A stretch of 39,850 nucleotides of DNA. It comes from Sedimenticola sp. (GTDB lineage: Bacteria > Pseudomonadota > Gammaproteobacteria > Chromatiales > Chromatiaceae). Positions 1 through 6,266 of this stretch are shown here, piece after piece (positions within the stretch are counted from its first letter, which is position 1; each line of letters opens with the position of its first letter). Location: assembly GCA_027030425.1 (NCBI GenBank), contig JALVEW010000056.1, positions 1 to 39,850 of the forward strand, given 5' to 3'. The notes beneath the pieces were generated by a model. It made no database searches. It saw only the letters and a program-made list of their open reading frames with translations, and was not told where the DNA came from. A program made the translations under genes and the position numbers.

Positions 1-300
1 GTCATCGCCGAATCCTACGAGCGCATCCACCGCACCAACCTGGTGTGCATGGGCATCCTGCCCCTGCAGTTCAAGGACGGCGAAACGCCGAAGACCCTGG
101 GCCTGTCCGGCAAGGAACTCTATTCCATCACCGGTCTGGCGCAAGGCAATCCGAAAGAAGTGGTAGTCACCGCCACGGCAGAAGGCGGTCATCAGACCAT
201 CTTCAACGCGCGGGTGCGCATCGACACCCCCAACGAGTGGGAGTACTACCGTCACGGGGGGATTTTGCCCTACGTATTGAGGGCTCTGGCCGCCAGCTGA
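1..300 (+). CDS. acnA: Aconitate hydratase, C-terminal fragment (5' end outside window)
   Basis: The reading frame is open from base 1 to a TGA at 298-300, giving the last 99 residues of a larger protein. It contains SYERIHRTNLVCMGILPLQF and ends with RIDTPNEWEYYRHGGILPYVLRAL, which match the C-terminal swivel domain of AcnA-type aconitases; the SYERIHR arginine segment belongs to the substrate-binding part of that domain. Aconitase interconverts citrate and isocitrate in the cytoplasm (TCA cycle) with a 4Fe-4S cluster whose cysteines lie upstream of the window. A related paralogue such as AcnD (2-methylcitrate pathway) cannot be excluded from this fragment. The gene is followed by an inverted repeat (315-386) and then by an unrelated operon on the same strand. 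Confidence 0.85.
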   Translation, partial: VIAESYERIHRTNLVCMGILPLQFKDGETPKTLGLSGKELYSITGLAQGNPKEVVVTATAEGGHQTIFNARVRIDTPNEWEYYRHGGILPYVLRALAAS

Positions 301-314
301 TTCACCTCCTCGGT

Positions 315-386
315 TCGGGGTCGGAGTCAAATCTCCACAGATTGCAGAATACACGTAACATCACCATGATTTGACTCCGACCCCGA
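315..386. repeat. Inverted repeat, 18-bp perfect arms (family a, copy 1)
   Basis: The left arm TCGGGGTCGGAGTCAAAT (315-332) is the exact reverse complement of the right arm at 369-386, with a 36-bp AT-richer loop. The same 16-bp arm core recurs at 14032-14134 around a different loop. Arms of this type are familiar as REP-like elements next to REP-associated tyrosine transposases (Y1_Tnp/RAYT) in gammaproteobacteria, but no such gene is present here, so this link is inference. It may also act as a transcript end for the aconitase gene. Confidence 0.8.
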
Positions 387-428
387 CCAAGCTGCTTGGG
401 GAAAACAGTTTTTTGTTATGCTTTCCCC

Positions 429-1169
429 ATGAATAAGACCCGCTGGGCCAAGCAATTCCAACCCCTGCTGGCAAGCCTCAGGGATTTGCTGCCCGTCATC
501 CTGGTGGTTAGTGCCTTTCAGTTGCTGGTGATTCGGCAGCCCCTGCCCGACCTGGCCAGACTGCTGCTGGGCCTGCTGTTCGTGGTCATTGGCCTGAGCC
601 TGTTCATCAAGGGGCTGGAGATGGGTCTGTTTCCCATCGGCCAGTCCATGGCCCAGTCCTTTGCCCGCAAGGGCAGTCTCCTCTGGCTGCTGCTGTTTGG
701 CTTTGCCCTGGGTTTCGGCACCACCGTGGCGGAGCCAGCCCTCATCGCCATCGCCGACGAAGCCGCCGAAATCGCGGCCGCGGGCCGGTTGATATCAGAC
801 TCCGACCAGGCCAGAGAAAGCTATGCCCGGGGATTGCGCTATACCGTGGCCCTGTCCGTGGGACTGGCCATCGTGCTTGGCGTGATCCGCATCATTCGCG
901 GCTGGCCCATCCACTGGCTCATCGTGGGGGGCTATGTCTGTATCATCGTCATCACCGAATTTGCACCCCGGGAGATCATCGGCATTGCCTATGATTCCGG
1001 CGGCGTGACCACCTCCACCATTACCGTGCCCCTGGTGACGGCCCTGGGCGTGGGCCTGGCCTCGGCCATACGCGGACGCAACCCCATGATCGACGGTTTC
1101 GGTCTTATTGCCCTGGCGTCCCTGACACCCATCATGTTCGTAATGATCTACGGGATGGTCATCCATTGA
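429..1169 (+). CDS. DUF1538 family integral membrane protein, first paralogue
   Basis: This 246-residue protein is very hydrophobic, with about six predicted membrane segments. It matches the DUF1538 family by its two signature stretches: [10 protein letters not shown] (residues 96-105) and DSGGVTTST (189-197), followed by a DGFGLIAL segment. No transport substrate is known to me for this family; the strictly kept polar residues inside hydrophobic stretches (T, E, D, S) look like a transport or ion path, which is inference. I chose ATG 429; a TTG at 396 would add 11 residues but crowds the preceding inverted repeat, and neither start has a good ribosome binding site. The stop codon overlaps the TTG start of the next gene. 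It is the first gene of a four-gene operon with a second DUF1538 protein, a PII-like protein and a CBS-pair protein. Confidence 0.85.
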   Translation: MNKTRWAKQFQPLLASLRDLLPVILVVSAFQLLVIRQPLPDLARLLLGLLFVVIGLSLFIKGLEMGLFPIGQSMAQSFARKGSLLWLLLFGFALGFGTTVAEPALIAIADEAAEIAAAGRLISDSDQARESYARGLRYTVALSVGLAIVLGVIRIIRGWPIHWLIVGGYVCIIVITEFAPREIIGIAYDSGGVTTSTITVPLVTALGVGLASAIRGRNPMIDGFGLIALASLTPIMFVMIYGMVIH

Positions 1170-1945
1170 AGGTTCTGGAGGGCTTGTGGCATACCGGCTT
1201 GGGCACCATTGTGGATGTCCTGCCCATCCTGCTCATCATCTTCGGCTTCCAGTTCCTGTATCTCAAGCGCCCTGTGCCCAATCTGAAAAAGGTAGTGGTA
1301 GGGTTTATCTACGTGTTGGCTGGCCTGGCTTTTTTTCTAGAAGGACTGGAACTGGCGCTGTTTCCCCTGGGAAAAACCATGGCCGCGCAGCTTACCGACC
1401 CTGAATTCCTGGGCATCGCTCATCCCCAGAATATCCACTGGTCCGACTACTATTGGGTTTACATCTTTGCCTTTGCCGTGGGCTTTTCCACCACCGTGGC
1501 AGAACCGGCCCTGCTGGCCGTGGCCATCAAGGCCAACGAGGTGTCCGGCGGGGCCATTGGCGTGTGGGGCCTGCGCACCGCCGTGGCTCTGGGCGTGGCC
1601 CTAGGATTGGTGCTGGGCACCTGGCGCATCGTCACAGGCTATCCCCTGCACTGGTTCATTATCGGCGGCTACGCCATTGTGGTGGCACAGACCATTTTCG
1701 CGCCACGCATGATAATCGCCCTGGCCTATGACTCCGGCGGTGTCACCACCTCCACAGTCACCGTGCCCCTGGTGACAGCCCTGGGCTTGGGACTGGCCCA
1801 TCATATTCCCGGCCGCAGCCCCCTCATCGACGGCTTTGGCCTTATCGCCTTTGCCAGCCTGTTCCCCATGATGACCGTCCTGGCCCATGCCCAGATCGCC
1901 CAGTGGCGGGCGGGCCGCCCCTCATCCCTCTCTCAGGAGAACTGA
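1166..1945 (+). CDS. DUF1538 family integral membrane protein, second paralogue
   Basis: This 259-residue membrane protein is clearly paralogous to its upstream neighbour: [10 protein letters not shown] (107-116) and [19 protein letters not shown] (from 189) align with the same motifs there, and the trailing DGFGLIAF segment is also shared. It carries an extra segment (about residues 76-95, [16 protein letters not shown]) that the first paralogue lacks, probably a loop. The start is TTG at 1166, overlapping the upstream TGA, so translation is probably coupled. Two similar half-size proteins encoded back to back suggest a heterodimer that equals a two-repeat transporter-like fold (inference). 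The stop is one base before the ATG of the PII-like gene. Confidence 0.85.
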   Translation: MKVLEGLWHTGLGTIVDVLPILLIIFGFQFLYLKRPVPNLKKVVVGFIYVLAGLAFFLEGLELALFPLGKTMAAQLTDPEFLGIAHPQNIHWSDYYWVYIFAFAVGFSTTVAEPALLAVAIKANEVSGGAIGVWGLRTAVALGVALGLVLGTWRIVTGYPLHWFIIGGYAIVVAQTIFAPRMIIALAYDSGGVTTSTVTVPLVTALGLGLAHHIPGRSPLIDGFGLIAFASLFPMMTVLAHAQIAQWRAGRPSSLSQEN

Positions 1946-1946
1946 C

Positions 1947-2297
1947 ATGCACTTCAAACTTATTGTCGCCTTTGTCGAGGACCACAAGACCGACGCGGTC
2001 ATGAATGCCGCACGGGAGGCCGGCGCCACCGGCGCCACCATCATCAATAACGCCAGAGGGGAAGGCCTCACCAGCAGCAAGACCTTCTTCGGCCTGTCCC
2101 TGGAAACCCAGCGGGACGTGCTCATGTTTCTGGTGGAGGAGCACATGGCCCGGGAGATCCTGGAAACCATCGCGGAGGTAGGTGAATTCGAAGCCAAGCC
2201 CGGCACCGGCATCGCTTTTCAGATTGACGTGGAGGATGCCGTGGGTATCAGCCAGCAACTGAATGTCCTGAAGGAAAAAGTAAGGGAGGAAGTCTGA
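1947..2297 (+). CDS. PII-like (GlnB-fold) signalling protein
   Basis: This 116-residue protein has the size and outline of a PII family subunit: an N-terminal beta strand (FKLIVAFV), a helix, a loop region at residues 37-53 (ARGEGLTSSKTFFGLSL) where the PII T-loop sits, and a C-terminal KPGTGIAFQIDV stretch (84-95) where classical PII proteins carry the TGKIGDGKIF nucleotide-binding segment. It lacks the classical T-loop tyrosine and uridylylation context, so it is a PII-like protein rather than GlnB/GlnK. The start ATG 1947 has an AGGAGA ribosome binding site seven bases upstream. Its stop overlaps the ATG of the CBS gene (TGATG). The position between two membrane proteins and a CBS protein suggests it gates the membrane pair in response to a small ligand, as GlnK does for AmtB (inference). 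Confidence 0.8.
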   Translation: MHFKLIVAFVEDHKTDAVMNAAREAGATGATIINNARGEGLTSSKTFFGLSLETQRDVLMFLVEEHMAREILETIAEVGEFEAKPGTGIAFQIDVEDAVGISQQLNVLKEKVREEV

Positions 2298-2701
2298 TGA
2301 AAGACCGCAAGCTCATTCGGGTGCGGGAAGTGATGAAAACCCGTTTCGACATGGTCAACGGCATGGCCACGGTGGCGGAAGCCCTGGAGCAGATGAAACA
2401 TGTGGAAACCAAGTCCCTCATCGTGGACAAGCGCACTGACGATGATGAATACGGCATGGTCATGCTTTCGGACATTTCCCGGGAAGTCCTGGCCCTGGAC
2501 CGCTCACCCGAGCGGGTAAACATCTACGAAATCATGAGCAAACCTGTCATCAGTGTAGACCCGGAAATGGATATCCGCTACTGCGCACGGCTGTTCGAGC
2601 GCTTCGGCATCAGCCGCGCGCCGGTGGTGGAAAACAGAAAAGTCATCGGTATCGTGAGCCATACGGACATGGTTTTACATGGCTTGACCCGGCAGGTTTG
2701 A
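2297..2701 (+). CDS. CBS-pair domain protein
   Basis: The 134-residue protein consists of two CBS motifs (about residues 10-65 and 77-131) and nothing else. The first has REVMKTRFDMVNGMATVAEALEQM; the second has YEIMSKPVISVDPEMDIRYCARLF and ends KVIGIVSHTDMV. CBS pairs bind adenine nucleotides or related ligands and regulate attached or partner proteins. Here it is the last gene of the DUF1538-PII operon, overlapping the PII-like stop by one base, so it is probably a second sensory subunit of the same membrane system. A short gap and a minus-strand terminator hairpin follow. Confidence 0.88.
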   Translation: MKDRKLIRVREVMKTRFDMVNGMATVAEALEQMKHVETKSLIVDKRTDDDEYGMVMLSDISREVLALDRSPERVNIYEIMSKPVISVDPEMDIRYCARLFERFGISRAPVVENRKVIGIVSHTDMVLHGLTRQV

Positions 2702-2744
2702 CGAACTGAACAGGGTGTTCAGGCCCAGCATTTGTTGTGGGGAT

Positions 2745-2777
2745 AAAAAAAGCGCCTTGAAACACTGTTCAAGGCGC
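2745..2777 (-). terminator. Rho-independent terminator of the multicopper oxidase genes
   Basis: Read on the minus strand, a perfect 10-bp stem (GCGCCTTGAA with TTCAAGGCGC, loop of 6) is followed by seven T residues. It lies just beyond the stop codon of the minus-strand oxidase gene at 2810. The plus-strand side has no T-run, so it serves the minus strand mainly. Confidence 0.85.
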
Positions 2778-2809
2778 AAGCCCAGCGATAATCCCGTCCA
2801 AAAAAACGC

Positions 2810-3871
2810 TTACAATACAGTAATGCGGGTTCGAGCCGTGCCCAAAACCTCTCCGGTCACCCAGTGCAATATATCGGCCGAAATAATGTACTCACCCGGC
2901 TGTGTAGGCTCAAAAATGATGTCGTAACGTTCGGCAGAATGCGCGCGCAACCCTTTGACTTGCACCGGCCTGGGCAAGGCGCGGCCATCAGACATATGGA
3001 TGGTTCCAGTAAGTCCTCCAAAATCAAGCCGCTGAGGATGATATCCAGCGCAGATGTAACGTGCCAGCAGCTTTTCACCCACATTCAACGTTGCCGCGAT
3101 ACCAGGAGCATTCAAGGCGGATTGCGCGCCATCCACGCCAGTAATGATGAAATAATCCGGATTCAGATCATTCAAACCAACATCGGCCCCACAGGTCCCT
3201 GCTGTCCAATCCAGGGTGTGCCAGTACGAATCAATCTCGTCCACTGCCCATATCACCTCCTGATCATAAACCGGGCCACCGGAAAAGAGCGTACCCATCC
3301 CTTCAGGTGGATCAATGATGAGTGCTCCATACATACCCATTTCCGCATGCAGCACGGTGTTTGTATGACAATGGTAAAAATAGGTTCCAGCGTGGCTGGC
3401 CTTCCATTGATAGGTATAAGTACGTGAACTCACATCCCAGGTGATGTGCCCAACGCCATCACTGTATTTGTCTGGCTCGATGCCATGATGATGAATGGTA
3501 TGTGCGCAACACATGGGAACCGACAGATTGGTATGCACTATCTGTCCCTGGTTTACCCGAATCGCTGGTGAAGGGAAACTTCCTCCCATGCCCATGCCCC
3601 CACCACCTTCGGTAAAGCCCCAGATACGAACACTATTGCCATCATCCATGGTCATACTGCCATTCATGTAAATGCCTCGGTCAAAACTGACATCCGCACT
3701 CACCAGGCGTGGATTGGCCTGCTGGTTCTCGTCATATATATAGCAGCCACCTCCCATGCCACCGCCAGAACCACCACCAGACATACCTCCAGAGCCACCC
3801 CCACTGGTGCTTCCGCCCCCAAAACCACCACCACGCCGCATGGCATTTACCGATGTTCTTCTATCTGACAT
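2810..3871 (-). CDS. Multicopper oxidase-like protein with glycine-rich N-terminus, no signal peptide
   Basis: This 353-residue protein has cupredoxin-type copper motifs: HTIHHHG (124-130) and YHCH...LHAEMGM (166-180), the latter offering Cys168, His175 and Met178/180 as a type 1 copper site with a somewhat longer spacing than the textbook HCHxxxHxxxGM. Further cupredoxin sequence follows (residues 190-353). Residues 14-42 are almost only Gly, Ser and Met, an unusual low-complexity leader. There is no visible Sec, Tat or lipoprotein signal although copper oxidases of this kind normally act in the periplasm. It is translated from ATG 3871 with a strong GAGGAGG site, 12 bases after the Tat-bearing partner gene at 3884. 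I infer an oxidase subunit exported together with that partner; substrate unknown. Confidence 0.8.
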   Translation of the reverse strand: MSDRRTSVNAMRRGGGFGGGSTSGGGSGGMSGGGSGGGMGGGCYIYDENQQANPRLVSADVSFDRGIYMNGSMTMDDGNSVRIWGFTEGGGGMGMGGSFPSPAIRVNQGQIVHTNLSVPMCCAHTIHHHGIEPDKYSDGVGHITWDVSSRTYTYQWKASHAGTYFYHCHTNTVLHAEMGMYGALIIDPPEGMGTLFSGGPVYDQEVIWAVDEIDSYWHTLDWTAGTCGADVGLNDLNPDYFIITGVDGAQSALNAPGIAATLNVGEKLLARYICAGYHPQRLDFGGLTGTIHMSDGRALPRPVQVKGLRAHSAERYDIIFEPTQPGEYIISADILHWVTGEVLGTARTRITVL

Positions 3872-3883
3872 TACGCCACCTCC

Positions 3884-4885
3884 TCACTCAAAAAATATAT
3901 CGGTCAATGCGCCGAACATGTAGTAACCGCCCGCCGCTGTCTGGGACATCTCGGAATGCAAATGCATCGGGTATTCACCGACATCTGTCGGTGGCCATGC
4001 ATCCGGCGGCGTCTCGAAAGGATAGATGACATCGAGCGCTCCCTTGTTACCATCAAGATAAAGACAGTCTTTCTTCCACACATCCGCACGAACCTCTCCG
4101 TTCTGGGTAAGCCATTCCATGTGATTGCCGTGCGTGTGGACAGACTGAGAACACATACCTGCATTGAGAATGCGTACAAGCGTTCTGTCTCCCACCTTTC
4201 CATGCAATGCCGTGCGGGGATCATGCATAGCGTCCGTCGCTGGATCCCCGTTTCCAGGCGCGCCAGGTGGCCGCGCCCCTAATCCATTTATGGTGAAAAA
4301 TCTTGGAACATACTCCGTGTTTGGCGTCAATCCTCTGCTCAGGCGATCATGCCATGCGGGATCAATGTCGTGAAAAATCCAGAAATACTGTTGCACGAAA
4401 GTCGGACTGCCTGGATACAATTCATTGTCCGAGCCAGCAGGCATAACGGCCATTCCCCCATGCAGCCCCAGCAGCCGATTATGGGGGGCATCCAAGGCAT
4501 CGTAATACATGTAGGTACCAGGCTTTTCCACGCTGAAACGCACGGTGCGCGTTTGCCCAGGGGCAATACTGCCACTGTCAACAACCCCGTCGATCACAAA
4601 ACTGTGACTGCTGCTCAATGTGTTGACCAATGTTATCTCAACCGTATCACCAGCCTGTACCACAAGGGCTTCTCCCGGGACATCCAGGGAATCACTGCTG
4701 GAACTGAAGCCCCTGAAATAGATGGAAGTCCCATCGATCTGATCGATAAAACCTTCGGTGATGTAGAAAGTCCGCTGGATCAACTCAGCATGGCTGCGCG
4801 CGGACCAACTCAGTAGCCCCAGGCCGCTCAGCATGGTGCTCACACAACCAGCCCCTCCCAATCTCAAAAAATCACGACGTTTCAA
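3884..4885 (-). CDS. Tat-exported multicopper oxidase-like protein lacking the type 1 copper cysteine
   Basis: The 333-residue product starts with a twin-arginine signal (KRRDFLRLGG, then a hydrophobic stretch to about residue 33). The rest has cupredoxin folds: a degenerate first domain (about 55-155, ending HNRLLGLHGGMAVMP) and a second with VHTHGNHMEW and, at the C-terminus, GEYPMHLHSEMSQTAAGG. In active multicopper oxidases that last motif is normally HCH; here Leu309 replaces the cysteine between His308 and His310, so this subunit probably has no type 1 copper. The start is TTG at 4883-4885, set by an AGGAGG nine bases upstream. It is the first gene of the two-gene operon and divergent from a Crp/Fnr-type regulator. 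It may be the export partner of the signal-less neighbour (inference). Confidence 0.8.
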   Translation of the reverse strand: MKRRDFLRLGGAGCVSTMLSGLGLLSWSARSHAELIQRTFYITEGFIDQIDGTSIYFRGFSSSSDSLDVPGEALVVQAGDTVEITLVNTLSSSHSFVIDGVVDSGSIAPGQTRTVRFSVEKPGTYMYYDALDAPHNRLLGLHGGMAVMPAGSDNELYPGSPTFVQQYFWIFHDIDPAWHDRLSRGLTPNTEYVPRFFTINGLGARPPGAPGNGDPATDAMHDPRTALHGKVGDRTLVRILNAGMCSQSVHTHGNHMEWLTQNGEVRADVWKKDCLYLDGNKGALDVIYPFETPPDAWPPTDVGEYPMHLHSEMSQTAAGGYYMFGALTDIFFE

Positions 4886-5193
4886 TGATTGAATCCTCCT
4901 AGTGAAATAGTTTCATGTGTGTTTCCCAGGATATTGTTTTTCCCTACGCCTGATTTCCGTCTTCCCGACACAGGATCACTATACTGAGTCCGGATCACCT
5001 GCCTCAGTGACCCGAATTACGTGCGGACGGTGACCTTGATTACACGGGCTGCGTGACTAAAGTCACACTGGGACAATCCGCGTCACTTTATCTCCCAACG
5101 GAATTCGTTATACTTATCTGCAAAATATAGAGCTGGCCCAAACCAGCCGGGGGATTGGTTTCGGCGATTGAATCGAGGAACCACATCAAAGCA
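4886..5193. promoter_or_regulatory. Divergent control region between oxidase genes and Crp/Fnr regulator
   Basis: This 308-bp gap holds no gene. It carries a palindrome GTGACTAAAGTCAC at 5053-5066 and several further GTGAC or GTCAC half-sites (about 5007, 5030, 5082), plus a lone FNR-like TTGAT at about 5035. A TATACT at 5109-5114 could be the -10 of the regulator gene with no good -35, as expected for an activated promoter; a minus-strand TATAGT (4978-4983) could serve the oxidase genes. The regulator next door is the natural candidate to bind the palindrome. These are pattern calls only. Confidence 0.5.
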
Positions 5194-5958
5194 ATGCTCG
5201 GGATTTCGGGCAACACTTGCACCAGAATTGACATTGATTTCATGAATCATTCAACAGACGACGCTGCTGTCTGCAGGAGACTGTCACCAGGCGTTCAAAT
5301 GCTGTTCCGCGCCTACCCGGAACTGAAACAACCCAATAATCTGCCCTGGGTGGAGTTGCTGGAACGGGCGACACTCATCGATCTCCCGCCACAAAACATC
5401 CTTGTTCGCCAGGGAAGCCATTGCAACAATTTCCTGTTCCTTCTGGATGGCACCGTGCGGGTTTACCAGATGGCCGAAGACGGGCGTGAACTGACCCTTT
5501 ATCGGATCAATCCAGGCGATGTATGTCTGATGAGTCTGAGCAGCCTGTTGAATGACAAGCCTTTCAAGGCAAATGCCAGAACAGACACACCCATCAAGGC
5601 ACTCGTGCTTGGCGTCCGGGATTTCCATCTGGCCATGAAGGTCAGCGACAATTTCCGCAACCAGGTTTTGCGCAGTCTTGTAAACAGCGTGTGTGAAATC
5701 ATGCACAGTTTCTACGATACGGCATTCGAGCCCCTGGAACTGCGTCTTGCCTGCCTGCTTGGACAAATGTTCGAACGCACCCATTCCAATACCCTGGACG
5801 TTACTCACCAACAACTGGCCATGGAGCTGGGCACCTCACGGGAAGTGATCAGCCGAATACTCAAACGGCTGGAAAATCAGCAATGTATTACCCTTTCCAG
5901 GGCTCAAATCAAGGTTGGCCCATCGCAAACACTTCCTTGGCAATCGTCACGTACATGA
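5194..5958 (+). CDS. Crp/Fnr family transcriptional regulator
   Basis: The protein has an N-terminal cyclic-nucleotide-binding-type beta roll (QNILVRQGSHCNNFLFLLDGTVRVYQMAEDGRELTLYRINPGDVCLMSLSSLL), a dimerisation helix, and a C-terminal winged helix with the recognition segment THQQLAMELGTSREVISRILKRLE (about residues 203-226). It lacks the N-terminal cysteine cluster of FNR, so an iron-sulfur sensor is unlikely; the ligand is unknown. Three starts are possible: TTG 5155, ATG 5194 (GAGGAA 13 bases upstream) and ATG 5242; I show 5194, which gives 254 residues. It is transcribed away from the copper oxidase pair and probably controls it or itself through the palindrome at 5053-5066. Confidence 0.85.
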   Translation: MLGISGNTCTRIDIDFMNHSTDDAAVCRRLSPGVQMLFRAYPELKQPNNLPWVELLERATLIDLPPQNILVRQGSHCNNFLFLLDGTVRVYQMAEDGRELTLYRINPGDVCLMSLSSLLNDKPFKANARTDTPIKALVLGVRDFHLAMKVSDNFRNQVLRSLVNSVCEIMHSFYDTAFEPLELRLACLLGQMFERTHSNTLDVTHQQLAMELGTSREVISRILKRLENQQCITLSRAQIKVGPSQTLPWQSSRT

Positions 5959-6087
5959 GGCGATTGTCGCAGCTAGATCCCAGTCGTTTCAGGCAGGCAC
6001 TGTAGAGCAGTTTTGTATCCCCAAACCATCTTCTGAGCAGAACAAACAGAGCCTCTGCGACCTCAGGATACAATTTTCATTTGGCTA

Positions 6088-6116
6088 TTGACCTTTCCAG
6101 ACAAGCCCATTAACAT
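6088..6116 (+). promoter_or_regulatory. Sigma-70 promoter of tRNA-Asn
   Basis: TTGACC (6088-6093), a 17-bp spacer and TAACAT (6111-6116), followed by a GC-rich discriminator typical of stable RNA promoters. The tRNA begins 15 bases after the -10 box. Confidence 0.75.
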
Positions 6117-6131
6117 ACGCGCCTCGACTAT

Positions 6132-6207
6132 TCCGCCATAGCTCAGTTGGTAGAGCAACGGACTGTTAATCCGTTTGTCGCTGGTTCGAGCCCAGCTGGC
6201 GGAGCCA
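6132..6207 (+). tRNA. tRNA-Asn (anticodon GTT), CCA encoded
   Basis: The 7-bp acceptor stem TCCGCCA pairs with TGGCGGA (6197-6203), followed by discriminator G and an encoded CCA. The D arm (GCTCAGTTGGTAGAGC), anticodon loop CTGTTAA with GTT at 6165-6167 and TTCGAGC T loop are all in place. Confidence 0.97.
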
Positions 6208-6218
6208 TCTTCAAAAAA

Positions 6219-6251
6219 GGCTTGCATCTTCCATGGATGCGGGCCTTTTTT
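6219..6251 (+). terminator. Rho-independent terminator after tRNA-Asn
   Basis: A 10-bp stem with two G-U pairs (GGCTTGCATC / GATGCGGGCC) and a 7-base loop is followed by six T residues. It separates the tRNA from tex, which starts 16 bases later. Confidence 0.85.
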
Positions 6252-6266
6252 CTGTTCGAGGGCCGG

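Noticed and set aside
2715-2927. Small plus-strand frame of 70 codons
   Set aside because: It runs through the terminator hairpin and into the 3' end of the oxidase gene.
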